This document shows, one piece after another, positions 37,040 through 47,112 of a DNA stretch of 64,000 bases. The stretch is from positions 55,442,792-55,506,791 of the forward strand of contig OX359267.1 of the NCBI GenBank assembly GCA_947179155.2, read 5' to 3'. Below the pieces are notes generated by a model. It saw nothing but the letters and a program-made list of their open reading frames with translations. It did no database searches and was not told the DNA's origin. Origin of the DNA: Hedera helix (lineage: Eukaryota; Streptophyta; Magnoliopsida; Apiales; Araliaceae). The translations under genes were made by a program, and so were the position numbers. Within the stretch, counting starts at the first letter, position 1; the number at the start of each line of letters is the position of its first letter.

Positions 37040-39875
37040 TGTAAGACCCCGAATTTTATGAAATACAAAATTTAATTTTTCTTCATATATATATTTTTTT
37101 GAAACAGTAAGTGGTTAAATTAACAAAATTGAAAGTTAAGGATGTTATGTGCAAATTTTATTTTGTCGGACAATATTCGCTTTGTCGGGGAATATTCGTT
37201 TGGTCGGGGAATATTCGTGCCGTACGACGGCGCCGAAATAATAAATTATTGGTGGACCCCACAACGGAATATTTGTCGGATATAGAAAACGACAGAAGTA
37301 ACCTTTTTAAATAAAAATAGTCAACGGAACTGTTAAAATACCGGTGATAAAAGAATAGTAGCATACGGTAGTTTATGGTATTTTCTGTAGCACTCGGTAC
37401 TCTACAGTAACACACGGTATTGCATAGTGTCTCATATTTTTGGTCTGATAATTGACACCGTAACTGTTACGCATCATTTCATCGATAATTGTCACTGCAT
37501 AATATTTTATATTATCAATTCAATAATTGTTGTTACACAGTATTTTGCATTATTGATTTAATAATTGTCATTACACTGTATTTTATATCATTGAGTTAAT
37601 AATTGTTGTTGCACTGTGTTTAAAATTATTGAACCTAATAATTGTCACAGTAACATATGCACAGTAATTCACATTATTGAATCAATAATTGTCATTACAC
37701 AGTAACGTATGCTTTATTTTACATTATTGTTATCTCTATTATGATGTTATTTAAACAGTTGTATTTCATTAATTTATTGACTTGATATCTAAGAGCTAAC
37801 TATACTGTATTTATAACAATTAGTCATAATAATTGAATTGATAAAGTTATTTGTTTATAATATAAAGTTAGGTGATTATTAGGTGATATGAAATGAATGG
37901 TGTAGATTAAAGTGTGAATTATTGTTGAATAATTAAATTGATTTGTTTATAATATAAAGTTAGGTGATTATTAGGTGATATGAAAAGAATGGTGTAGATT
38001 AAAAATAATATAATATTTGAAATGGATGGTGTAGATTAAAAGATGATCTTTAAATGAATGGTTTAGATTAAATGAATGATAAGATTTTTGGCTATAAATA
38101 GAAGCCTTAACTTAAGGATTTTTCATAAACTTCCTTACTTGTTCTTTCTTTCTCTCTCTAAATACTTCTTGTGAAAGTTCTCTCTAAGTGTGCTTAAGTC
38201 ATCTTGAGTATTTGTGAAGATCTATAAGTATACGTGTACTGTTCAAGTTAATCAACCTCATTTAAATCAATATCCAGTCACGTGTTACGGTAAGGGATAC
38301 CATCTTTTTCATCTTCCATTATTCAAACGTACTATGGTAAGGGATTATCATTATTTGATTCTCGATAATAATATTGTTTCTTCCTTACTCATAAGACGTG
38401 CCTTTTATTTCCATGTATTAAATTGTGGGAATAACCTTACGGAGCGGATTGCCGCCTGTTGGTGAATAACCTTTCGTATTCATTCATTATTAATCTCTGA
38501 GAATAACCTTACGGAGCGGATTGCCGCCTGTTTGGTGAATAACTCTTTGTACTCAAATTCTATTAAATTGTGGGAATAACCTTACGGAGCGGATTGCCGC
38601 CTGTTTGGTGAATAACTCTTTGTACTCAAATTCTATTAAATTGTGGGAATAACCTTACGGAGCGGATTGCTGCCTGTTGGTGAATAACCCTTTGTATTAA
38701 TTTCCTTCACCTTTTGTTAATCAAACCTGCTACGGTAAGGGATATTATTTTCTTTCATACTCCTAAATCGAAATTTATTATGGAACTATTGCTTCTATAA
38801 TTCCTGAAAATATTATATGTTCCATAATAGTTGAACTTCATTATTTCAACTGAACCTTCCTATTTACGTGAACCTTTCTATTGAATTGTAACCGTTATTC
38901 TGAACTGTGGATCTTGAATATCATTTTTAAATTTCACTCCACATCATGTTGACAATTTGGACATTATTTGAATCTGTACAAAGTAAACTTCCGATACTTA
39001 TTGTTATCCTATTTCTTCTGTTCATCATTTATATCATTCTAATCATCCAAAAATCAAGCTGTTGTGAATATCTGTGGCCGGGGGCACAAATGTGATATAT
39101 TTGTTGAACAGATGATAGGTTAAAGGCGATATAATAGGTTAAAGGCGATACATCTGTTCGGTGTCTTTTATGGCACGTGGTGAATGTTCTCTTTGGCCCG
39201 TAGTGCAAAGATGAACTGTTGTTTGGTATGATTATGACCAAAGGCTGAATCTGGTATAATCATGACCGTTGAATGTCTTTGGCCCGTAGTGCAAAGATGA
39301 ACTGTTGATCTGCATGATTATGATCAGGAACTGTGAATTTGTATTATCTTGACTAATGATATTTCAGATGATAAAAGTTGATGATGTTTTTCCTAAAAAG
39401 AGAACCGAGTGGACATTATAGTCTGCATTATTCTTCTAATAGATTACTCATTCCGCTGCTATTATTGATCTGAACGTTGTTTAAGAATTTAACTGCAGTT
39501 TTTGATATAAACCTTGTAGTCTATTGTATTCTATCAAGAACTCAACTGTTGAAGACTAATGATAATTTATTCGTCATTATCTTAGTCATGATATTCTTTA
39601 CTGGGCTATTTGAGCTCACCCTTTCTTTTGTTCCATTGTTTTTCAACAGGAGATGAAAACATAACAGGGTCTAGCCGGGGAATGGAGTGAGGGTCCGAGG
39701 AATAGTTATCATAGTCTTCACGTTTTGTAAAATAGTGTGGCAATAATAGTGAAGACTTAGTTGTGTATTATTATACACTGTATTGTTGTACGTTGTGCTT
39801 TGTTGTAATAATTTTGTTGTAGTATTTTGACGACTCAAGTTTGGGCTGTGTGGGCCCAAATTTGGGGGCGTCACA
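37040..39875 (+). repeat. 5' LTR of the Tekay-like element (2836 bp)
   Basis: Begins TGTAAGACCCCGAATTTT and ends GGGGGCGTCACA. TATA box GGCTATAAATAGAAG at about 38090-38104. Degenerate repeats of ATAATTGT..CACAGTA lie at about 37450-37700. A four-unit tandem array lies at 38418-38695, and TTTGGCCCGTAGTGCAAAGA occurs twice near 39193 and 39280. The short ORFs inside are not genes. Confidence 0.95.
38418..38695 (+). repeat. Tandem array of four about 70-bp units in the Tekay-like LTR
   Basis: Each unit contains GGGAATAACCTTACGGAGCGG (first base varies) followed by ATTGCCGCCTGTTGGTGAATAA or its TTTGG form. The units follow the TATA box by about 320 bases. The same array is at 45511-45788 in the 3' LTR, where the fourth unit has GCCGCC instead of GCTGCC. 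Confidence 0.9.
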
Positions 39876-39889
39876 GTTGGCATCAGAGC
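39876..39889 (+). other. Primer-binding site of the Tekay-like element
   Basis: GTTGGCATCAGAGC follows the LTR end, close to the initiator-Met tRNA complement TGGTATCAGAGC that is usual in chromoviruses, with one T-to-C difference. Confidence 0.8.
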
Positions 39890-40074
39890 TTAGGGATATG
39901 GTCTTTAATGGAGATCTGGGGTAGAACTAGGAGGGGAGAGACGAATAGAATCAGTCACTAGTGTGTCCTACCTAAAATAAATTTTATTATCTAATGAGTC
40001 GATTTGAATGTAGGAACATGAAGTGATGAGTCAGTTTATTTGAACTAACATTTATTTTGTGACCACAGTTAATT

Positions 40075-40695
40075 ATGGCATCTGGAAATCAGGAGGTTAA
40101 CTATGAAATTACCGAAACAAATGTAGCTGCAAAACAAGAGGCGACGAATAATCTTCTTACAAACTCAGAGTTGAATCATTTGCCTAAGGCAAAAATTATG
40201 CGTGTTCTATCCAGTAAGGATGAAGGTGAAAGCTCTACTACAGTCGTTCCAGATCCATTCTTAGAAGCAATTAAAGGAAGTAACGAACTTGCGGAAATTA
40301 TTGCCTTTAATTTACTCACTAATTGGGAGAGTGATATCACCTGGTTATGCTCTATAACAAAGGATCAGAATATATGGACTGTTCATATTAGTCTTTGGGA
40401 TTTATGGTGTTCCAGCTATGATTTTCAAGATTATTTAAAAATGATGTTTCTATACTTTTGGGCGTTACAATTTAGAGGAATTCAGGTTAAGTTAGTCACT
40501 ATCGTGGAAACTGCAGTCTATCGAAAATACTATTTTAATGGAAATCATTGGTACCTTACTACTGATGAAGTTGATGAACCCGAGAAACAGTTTGCTAGAA
40601 AATTATTCAGTGGTATTTCCATGGTTGAAATACGTGAAGATCCGAATGAAGTATTCGGGATTCGATTTGACGATAACAGTCAAGAAACCGAATGA
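40075..40695 (+). CDS. Unassigned ORF1 in the gag position of the Tekay-like element (206 codons)
   Basis: Starts about 200 bases after the 5' LTR, just behind CCACAGTTAATT, which could be a leader splice acceptor. The first 60 residues are polar (MASGNQEVNYEITETN, then SSKDEGESSTTVVPDP). The rest is rich in aromatics, with Trp in TNWESDITWLCS, DQNIWTVHISLWDLWCSS and MMFLYFWALQF. A C-terminal acidic part (VDEPEKQ, EIREDPNEVFG) follows. I see no capsid motif, zinc knuckle, protease or signal peptide. Its last 158 bases overlap the pol frame, which lies in +1 relative to it. Reading continuity into pol suggests expression by frameshifting or reinitiation. It could be a much-diverged gag remnant, a captured host fragment, or an accessory protein; I cannot decide. 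Confidence 0.6.
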   Translation: MASGNQEVNYEITETNVAAKQEATNNLLTNSELNHLPKAKIMRVLSSKDEGESSTTVVPDPFLEAIKGSNELAEIIAFNLLTNWESDITWLCSITKDQNIWTVHISLWDLWCSSYDFQDYLKMMFLYFWALQFRGIQVKLVTIVETAVYRKYYFNGNHWYLTTDEVDEPEKQFARKLFSGISMVEIREDPNEVFGIRFDDNSQETE

Positions 40696-43600
40696 GGTGA
40701 TAACCGGTAAGCTATTCATAAATTCTCGTGAAGTCTACGCTTTGTTAGATACTGGCTCTACCCATTCTTTTATCTCACCTGCATGTGCTCAGCGTTTAAA
40801 CTTAACTCCTGAAAATTTGGACTTTGACTTATCAGTTGAAACCCCATTAGGAGAAATGACCATTACATCTACTGTCTATAAATCTTGCCTAGTTCAAATC
40901 AACAACCTCACATTACCTGTTGACCTTATTTCTTTGGAGATGCATGAATTTGATGTGATTTTAGGAATTGATTGGTTGACTACCCATCATGCTAAAATTG
41001 ATTGTTTTCATAAGATTATTAGTTTTCATATTCCTAATCAACCTGTCATGCAAATTCAAGCAACTAAACCATTGAAATCTATAACTGTTATTTCTAGCCA
41101 TAAAGCCATTCGTTTATTGAAAAACGGATGTCAAGCCTTTTTAGCTCATGTCACTGATTTGAACAAAAATACGTCAAACTTGAATGATATTCCCATTGTT
41201 AATGAGTTTCCTGACGTTTTTCCTGAAGAACTTCCTGGCTTACCCCCAAACCGTGAAATTGATTTTTATATTGATCTTGAACCCGGTACCAAGCCCATTT
41301 CCAAAGCTCCCTACCGAATGGCTCCCATTGAACTTCAAGAGTTAAAAGTCCAACTACAGGAATTGTTGGATACCGGTTTCATTCGTCCGAGTGCATCACC
41401 TTGGGGTGCTCCTGTCCTTTTTGTGAAGAAGAAAGACGGGAGTATGAGATTGTGCATTGACTACCGAGAATTGAACCATGTCACCATCAAGAACAGGTAC
41501 CCGTTACCTCGGATTGATGACATGTTTGATCAATTGCAAGGCGCTCAACATTTCTCAAAGATTGATCTCCGTTCTGGATATCATCAGTTAAAGGTTAAAG
41601 CTGAGGACATTCCAAAGACTGCTTTCAGAACTCGTTATGGGCATTATGAGTTCTTAGTCATGCCTTTTGGACTAACTAATGCTCCTGCAGCTTTCATGGA
41701 CATGATGAACCGGATATTCAAGGAATATTTGGATCATTTTGTGGTTGTCTTTATTGATGACATCCTCATATACTCCAAGAGTCGCGAGGATCATGAACAA
41801 CACCTGAGATTGATACTACAAAAGCTCCGTGAAAACAAATTATATGCCAAGTTGAAGAAATGTGAGTTCTGGCTTGAGGAGGTCGCGTTTCTTGGGCATG
41901 TGATTTCTAGTCAAGGAATATCAGTCGATCCTGCGAAGATTGAAACGGTACTAAATTGGGAACAACCCAAAACAGTAACCGAAGTCCGAAGTTTTCTGGG
42001 TCTAGCTGGTTATTATCGGAGATTCGTAGAAGGATTTTCTCGAATCGCCACTCCATTAACGCAGCTTACTCGGAAAAGCACAAAATTCATATGGAGCGAG
42101 GAATGCGAGAAAAGTTTCCAAGAACTCAAGAAGAGACTGGTTTCAGCTCCTGTTCTGACCATACCATCAGGATCAGGAGAATTTGTTATCTACAGCGATG
42201 CTTCTGGCAAAGGTCTAGGCTGTGTCCTTATGCAACATGGAAAGGTTATAGCCTACGCCTCTCGACAACTCAAAGATTATGAGAAAAATTATCCTACTCA
42301 TGATCTAGAGTTGACAGCAGTCGTTTTCGCGTTGAAGATCTGGAGACACTACTTGTACGGAGAAAAAGTGGATATCTATACGGATCATAAAAGTCTCAAG
42401 TATTTCTTCACCCAGAAGGAACTCAACATGCGACAACGACGTTGGCTTGAGCTGTTAAAGGATTATGACCACACAATCCAGTATCACCCGGGAAAGACGA
42501 ACGTTGTAGCTGACGCTTTGAGCAGAAAATCTTATGCAAGTACAAGTGCACTGCTGACAACACAAAAGTGTATTTTGTACGACTTGCAAAAGATGGAGAT
42601 AGAGCTAAAGACACCAGGGACCCGCTCGAAGATTGCTCACGTGCGAGTAGAACCAACTTTAATCGATAAAATTAAAGCTGCTCAAGCTACCGATCCGGAA
42701 CTGATAAACATGATAAAGAAAGTACAAGAAGGTGCCATTCGCGAAGCAAGAATCGACGAGAAAGGAATACTTCGAGTCAACTCTCGACTCTGTGTTCCTA
42801 ACGATCCTGAATTAAAGCATAAAATCATGATGGAGGCACACAACACGCCGTTTGCAATCCACCCAGGAGGTACCAAGATGTATCGAGATCTTCGACATAC
42901 ATTTTGGTGGAACAATATGAAAAGAGAGATTGCGGAGTTTATCTCAAGGTGCCTAACTTGTCAACGTGTCAAGGCAGAGCATCAAGTTCCTAAAGGTCCA
43001 TTACAATCACTTGAAGTTCCTGAATGGAAGTGGGAACACATCAATATGGACTTCGTGACGGGTCTTCCAAAAGTTTCTCAAGGCTTAGATGCAATTTGGG
43101 TGATCGTAGATAGATTGACCAAATCTGCTCATTTCTTGCCTATACGAGAAAACTTTTCACTTGAACGTCTTGCCGGTATGTACATAAATGAGATCGTGAG
43201 ATTGCATGGCATGCCAGTTTCTATAGTTTCTGATCGAGATCCTAGATTCACTTCACGCTTTTGGATCAGTCTACAAAAAGCTATGGGCACTGAACTACGT
43301 TTTAGTTCTGCATACCATCCTCAAACGGACGGACAATCGGAAAGGACGATCCAGACCCTCGAAGATCTTTTGAGACTTTGTGTATTAGACTTCAAAGGAA
43401 GTTGGGATAAGTACTTGCCGTTGGTGGAATTTTCTTACAACAACAGTTACCAAGCAAGTATAGGCATGGCTCCATTCGAGGCATTGTATGGAAGGAAGTG
43501 TCGCTCTCCAATATGTTGGAATGAGGTAGGAGAAGCAAAATTGTTGGGACCCGAGTTGGTACGCTTGACGACCGAAAAGATCCAAATGATCCGACAACGA

Positions 43601-44137
43601 ATACAGACCGCACAAGAACGACAAAAGAGTTATGCTGATCTTCATCGGAGAGACGAAAATTTCAACGTCGGAGATCATGTATTCTTACGTGTTTCTCCAT
43701 GGAAAGGGGTTACGAGATTCGGAAAGAGAGGAAAGCTCAACCCTCGATTTATTGGCCCATTTGAAATCCTCGATCGAATAGGAACCGTAGCCTACAGACT
43801 AGCCCTACCACCAAGTATGTCTCGCATCCATAACGTTTTTCACATATCTATGTTACGTAAATATGTGAAGGACCCAAACCACGTCATTGAGTTAGAACCA
43901 GACGTTATAGCAGAGGATTTAACATACGAGGAGGTACCTGTTAAGATCCTGGATAAGAAGGAGCAGATCCTACGCTCAAAGGTTATACCTCAAGTTAAGG
44001 TTTTATGGAGGAACCAAGATACTGAGGAAATGACCTGGGAGCTAGAATCTGAGATAAAATCTAAGTATCCTTACCTCTTCGATATGTCAGGTACGTCAAT
44101 TTCGGGGACGAAATTTCATAAGGAGGGGAGGTTGTAA
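40538..44137 (+). CDS. pol: Pol polyprotein of the Tekay-like chromovirus (protease, RT, RNase H, integrase, chromodomain)
   Basis: Open frame of 1199 codons without stops. The first 50 or so residues overlap ORF1 and may not be translated. Aspartic protease DTGS at residues 71-74, with ILGIDWL further on. Reverse transcriptase with CIDYRELN, FSKIDLRSGYHQ and the catalytic FIDD at 405-408. RNase H with YSDASGKGLGCVL, then HPGKTNVVADALSR. Integrase with an H-H-C-C zinc region (IHPGGTK, RCLTCQR), first Asp in NMDFVTG (838), second in VSDRDPRF and Glu in SERTIQ. The C-terminal VPVKILDKKEQI to EEMTWELE segment is a chromodomain, which places it in the chromoviruses and is thought to guide insertion. 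All catalytic motifs look intact. The stop overlaps the start of the 3' LTR. Confidence 0.93.
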   Translation: MEIIGTLLLMKLMNPRNSLLENYSVVFPWLKYVKIRMKYSGFDLTITVKKPNEVITGKLFINSREVYALLDTGSTHSFISPACAQRLNLTPENLDFDLSVETPLGEMTITSTVYKSCLVQINNLTLPVDLISLEMHEFDVILGIDWLTTHHAKIDCFHKIISFHIPNQPVMQIQATKPLKSITVISSHKAIRLLKNGCQAFLAHVTDLNKNTSNLNDIPIVNEFPDVFPEELPGLPPNREIDFYIDLEPGTKPISKAPYRMAPIELQELKVQLQELLDTGFIRPSASPWGAPVLFVKKKDGSMRLCIDYRELNHVTIKNRYPLPRIDDMFDQLQGAQHFSKIDLRSGYHQLKVKAEDIPKTAFRTRYGHYEFLVMPFGLTNAPAAFMDMMNRIFKEYLDHFVVVFIDDILIYSKSREDHEQHLRLILQKLRENKLYAKLKKCEFWLEEVAFLGHVISSQGISVDPAKIETVLNWEQPKTVTEVRSFLGLAGYYRRFVEGFSRIATPLTQLTRKSTKFIWSEECEKSFQELKKRLVSAPVLTIPSGSGEFVIYSDASGKGLGCVLMQHGKVIAYASRQLKDYEKNYPTHDLELTAVVFALKIWRHYLYGEKVDIYTDHKSLKYFFTQKELNMRQRRWLELLKDYDHTIQYHPGKTNVVADALSRKSYASTSALLTTQKCILYDLQKMEIELKTPGTRSKIAHVRVEPTLIDKIKAAQATDPELINMIKKVQEGAIREARIDEKGILRVNSRLCVPNDPELKHKIMMEAHNTPFAIHPGGTKMYRDLRHTFWWNNMKREIAEFISRCLTCQRVKAEHQVPKGPLQSLEVPEWKWEHINMDFVTGLPKVSQGLDAIWVIVDRLTKSAHFLPIRENFSLERLAGMYINEIVRLHGMPVSIVSDRDPRFTSRFWISLQKAMGTELRFSSAYHPQTDGQSERTIQTLEDLLRLCVLDFKGSWDKYLPLVEFSYNNSYQASIGMAPFEALYGRKCRSPICWNEVGEAKLLGPELVRLTTEKIQMIRQRIQTAQERQKSYADLHRRDENFNVGDHVFLRVSPWKGVTRFGKRGKLNPRFIGPFEILDRIGTVAYRLALPPSMSRIHNVFHISMLRKYVKDPNHVIELEPDVIAEDLTYEEVPVKILDKKEQILRSKVIPQVKVLWRNQDTEEMTWELESEIKSKYPYLFDMSGTSISGTKFHKEGRL
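44120..44131 (+). other. Polypurine tract of the Tekay-like element
   Basis: AAGGAGGGGAGG directly before the 3' LTR, at the end of the pol frame; the usual start of plus-strand synthesis. Confidence 0.85.
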
Positions 44138-46968
44138 GACCCCGAATTTTATGAAATACAAAATTTAATTTTTCTTCATATATATATTTTTTTGAAACAG
44201 TAAGTGGTTAAATTAACAAAATTGAAAGTTAAGGATGTTATGTGCAAATTTTATTTTGTCGGACAATATTCGCTTTGTCGGGGAATATTCGTTTGGTCGG
44301 GGAATATTCGTGCCGTACGACGGCGCCGAAATAATAAATTATTGGTGGACCCCACAACGGAATATTTGTCGGATATAGAAAACGACAGAAGTAACCTTTT
44401 TAAATAAAAATAGTCAACGGAACTGTTAAAATACCGGTGATAAAAGAATAGTAGCATACGGTAGTTTATGGTATTTTCTGTAGCACTCGGTACTCTACAG
44501 TAACACACGGTATTGCATAGTGTCTCATATTTTTGGTCTGATAATTGACACCGTAACTGTTACGCATCATTTCATCGATAATTGTCACTGCATAATATTT
44601 TATATTATCAATTCAATAATTGTTGTTACACAGTATTTTGCATTATTGATTTAATAATTGTCATTACACTGTATTTTATATCATTGAGTTAATAATTGTT
44701 GTTGCACTGTGTTTAAAATTATTGAACCTAATAATTGTCACAGTAACATATGCACAGTAATTCACATTATTGAATCAATAATTGTCATTACACAGTAACG
44801 TATGCTTTATTTTACATTATTGTTATCTCTATTATGATGTTATTTAAACAGTTGTATTTCATTAATTTATTGACTTGATATCTAAGAGCTAACTATACTG
44901 TATTTATAACAATTAGTCATAATAATTGAATTGATAAAGTTATTTGTTTATAATATAAAGTTAGGTGATTATTAGGTGATATGAAATGAATGGTGTAGAT
45001 TAAAGTGTGAATTATTGTTGAATAATTAAATTGATTTGTTTATAATATAAAGTTAGGTGATTATTAGGTGATATGAAATGAATGGTGTAGATTAAAGATA
45101 ATATAATATTTGAAATGGATGGTGTAGATTAAAAGATGATCTTTAAATGAATGGTTTAGATTAAATGAATGATAAGATTTTTGGCTATAAATAGAAGCCT
45201 TAACTTAAGGATTTTTCATAAACTTCCTTACTTGTTCTTTCTTTCTCTCTCTAAATACTTCTTGTGAAAGTTCTCTCTAAGTGTGCTTAAGTCATCTTGA
45301 GTATTTGTGAAGATCTATAAGTATACGTGTACTGTTCAAGTTAATCAACCTCATTTAAATCAATATCCAGTCACGTGTTACGGTAAGGGATACCATCTTT
45401 TTCATCTTCCATTATTCAAACGTACTATGGTAAGGGATTATCATTATTTGATTCTCGATAATAATATTGTTTCTTCCTTACTCATAAGACGTGCCTTTTA
45501 TTTCCATGTATTAAATTGTGGGAATAACCTTACGGAGCGGATTGCCGCCTGTTGGTGAATAACCTTTCGTATTCATTCATTATTAATCTCTGAGAATAAC
45601 CTTACGGAGCGGATTGCCGCCTGTTTGGTGAATAACTCTTTGTACTCAAATTCTATTAAATTGTGGGAATAACCTTACGGAGCGGATTGCCGCCTGTTTG
45701 GTGAATAACTCTTTGTACTCAAATTCTATTAAATTGTGGGAATAACCTTACGGAGCGGATTGCCGCCTGTTGGTGAATAACCCTTTGTATTAATTTCCTT
45801 CACCTTTTGTTAATCAAACCTGCTACGGTAAGGGATATTATTTTCTTTCATACTCCTAAATCGAAATTTATTATGGAACTATTGCTTCTATAATTCCTGA
45901 AAATATTATATGTTCCATAATAGTTGAACTTCATTATTTCAACTGAACCTTCCTATTTACGTGAACCTTTCTATTGAATTGTAACCGTTATTCTGAACTG
46001 TGGATCTTGAATATCATTTTTAAATTTCACTCCACATCATGTTGACAATTTGGACATTATTTGAATCTGTACAAAGTAAACTTCCGATACTTATTGTTAT
46101 CCTATTTCTTCTGTTCATCATTTATATCATTCTAATCATCCAAAAATCAAGCTGTTGTGAATATCTGTGGCCGGGGGCACAAATGTGATATATTTGTTGA
46201 ACAGATGATAGGTTAAAGGCGATATAATAGGTTAAAGGCGATACATCTGTTCGGTGTCTTTTATGGCACGTGGTGAATGTTCTCTTTGGCCCGTAGTGCA
46301 AAGATGAACTGTTGTTTGGTATGATTATGACCAAAGGCTGAATCTGGTATAATCATGACCGTTGAATGTCTTTGGCCCGTAGTGCAAAGATGAACTGTTG
46401 ATCTGCATGATTATGATCAGGAACTGTGAATTTGTATTATCTTGACTAATGATATTTCAGATGATAAAAGTTGATGATGTTTTTCCTAAAAAGAGAACCG
46501 AGTGGACATTATAGTCTGCATTATTCTTCTAATAGATTACTCATTCCGCTGCTATTATTGATCTGAACGTTGTTTAAGAATTTAACTGCAGTTTTTGATA
46601 TAAACCTTGTAGTCTATTGTATTCTATCAAGAACTCAACTGTTGAAGACTAATGATAATTTATTCGTCATTATCTTAGTCATGATATTCTTTACTGGGCT
46701 ATTTGAGCTCACCCTTTCTTTTGTTCCATTGTTTTTCAACAGGAGATGAAAACATAACAGGGTCTAGCCGGGGAATGGAGTGAGGGTCCGAGGAATAGTT
46801 ATCATAGTCTTCACGTTTTGTAAAATAGTGTGGCAATAATAGTGAAGACTTAGTTGTGTATTATTATACACTGTATTGTTGTACGTTGTGCTTTGTTGTA
46901 ATAATTTTGTTGTAGTATTTTGACGACTCAAGTTTGGGCTGTGTGGGCCCAAATTTGGGGGCGTCACA
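44133..46968 (+). repeat. 3' LTR of the Tekay-like element (2836 bp)
   Basis: Same length as the 5' LTR. Differences noticed: AAAAGAATGG versus AAATGAATGG, TTAAAAATAA versus TTAAAGATAA, and GCTGCC versus GCCGCC. Followed by GATGA. Confidence 0.95.
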
Positions 46969-46973
46969 GATGA

Positions 46974-47112
46974 AGTTGCCACCATTGGAGTCTTTCGATG
47001 GCACTGGTGATCCCTATGACCATACCAACTCATGGGGTACTACAACCATTCAGATGCAGGGATGTGTAAAATCTTCATAACAACTTTGAAGAAGGCAGCA
47101 AAGTAGTGGATC
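46974..47112 (+). pseudogene. gag of the outer Tat element, frameshifted start of the capsid part
   Basis: The frame continues with KLPPLESFDGTGDPYDH, a conserved gag start in Tat elements. It then shifts (the next good match, ITTLKKAAK, is in another frame) and meets TAG at 47105-47107, before WIVSLPSGSINSWKEL. These are real breaks, not effects of the nested insertion. Confidence 0.75.

Larger units (their letters stand above)
37035..46973 (+). mobile_element. Young Tekay/Del-like chromovirus with orphan ORF1 (target duplication GATGA)
   Basis: Element proper is 37040-46968 (9929 bp), flanked by GATGA at 37035-37039 and 46969-46973. Both LTRs are 2836 bp and I found only three differences between them, so the insertion is recent. 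The internal region is 4257 bp: initiator-Met-type priming site, a 206-codon ORF1 that I cannot match to gag, a long intact pol ending in a chromodomain, and a polypurine tract. Tekay-type relatives normally have a gag of some 400 codons with capsid and zinc knuckle; none is visible. It sits inside gag of the outer Tat element in the same orientation. Confidence 0.92.

Noticed and set aside
37111..37415. ORFs at the start of the Tekay-like LTR, repeated identically at 44204-44508
   Set aside because: They are non-coding LTR sequence and recur only because the LTRs are copies.
38418..38695. Regularly spaced repeats considered as a CRISPR-like array
   Set aside because: Units are contiguous, long and in a plant LTR, with no unique spacers or cas genes.
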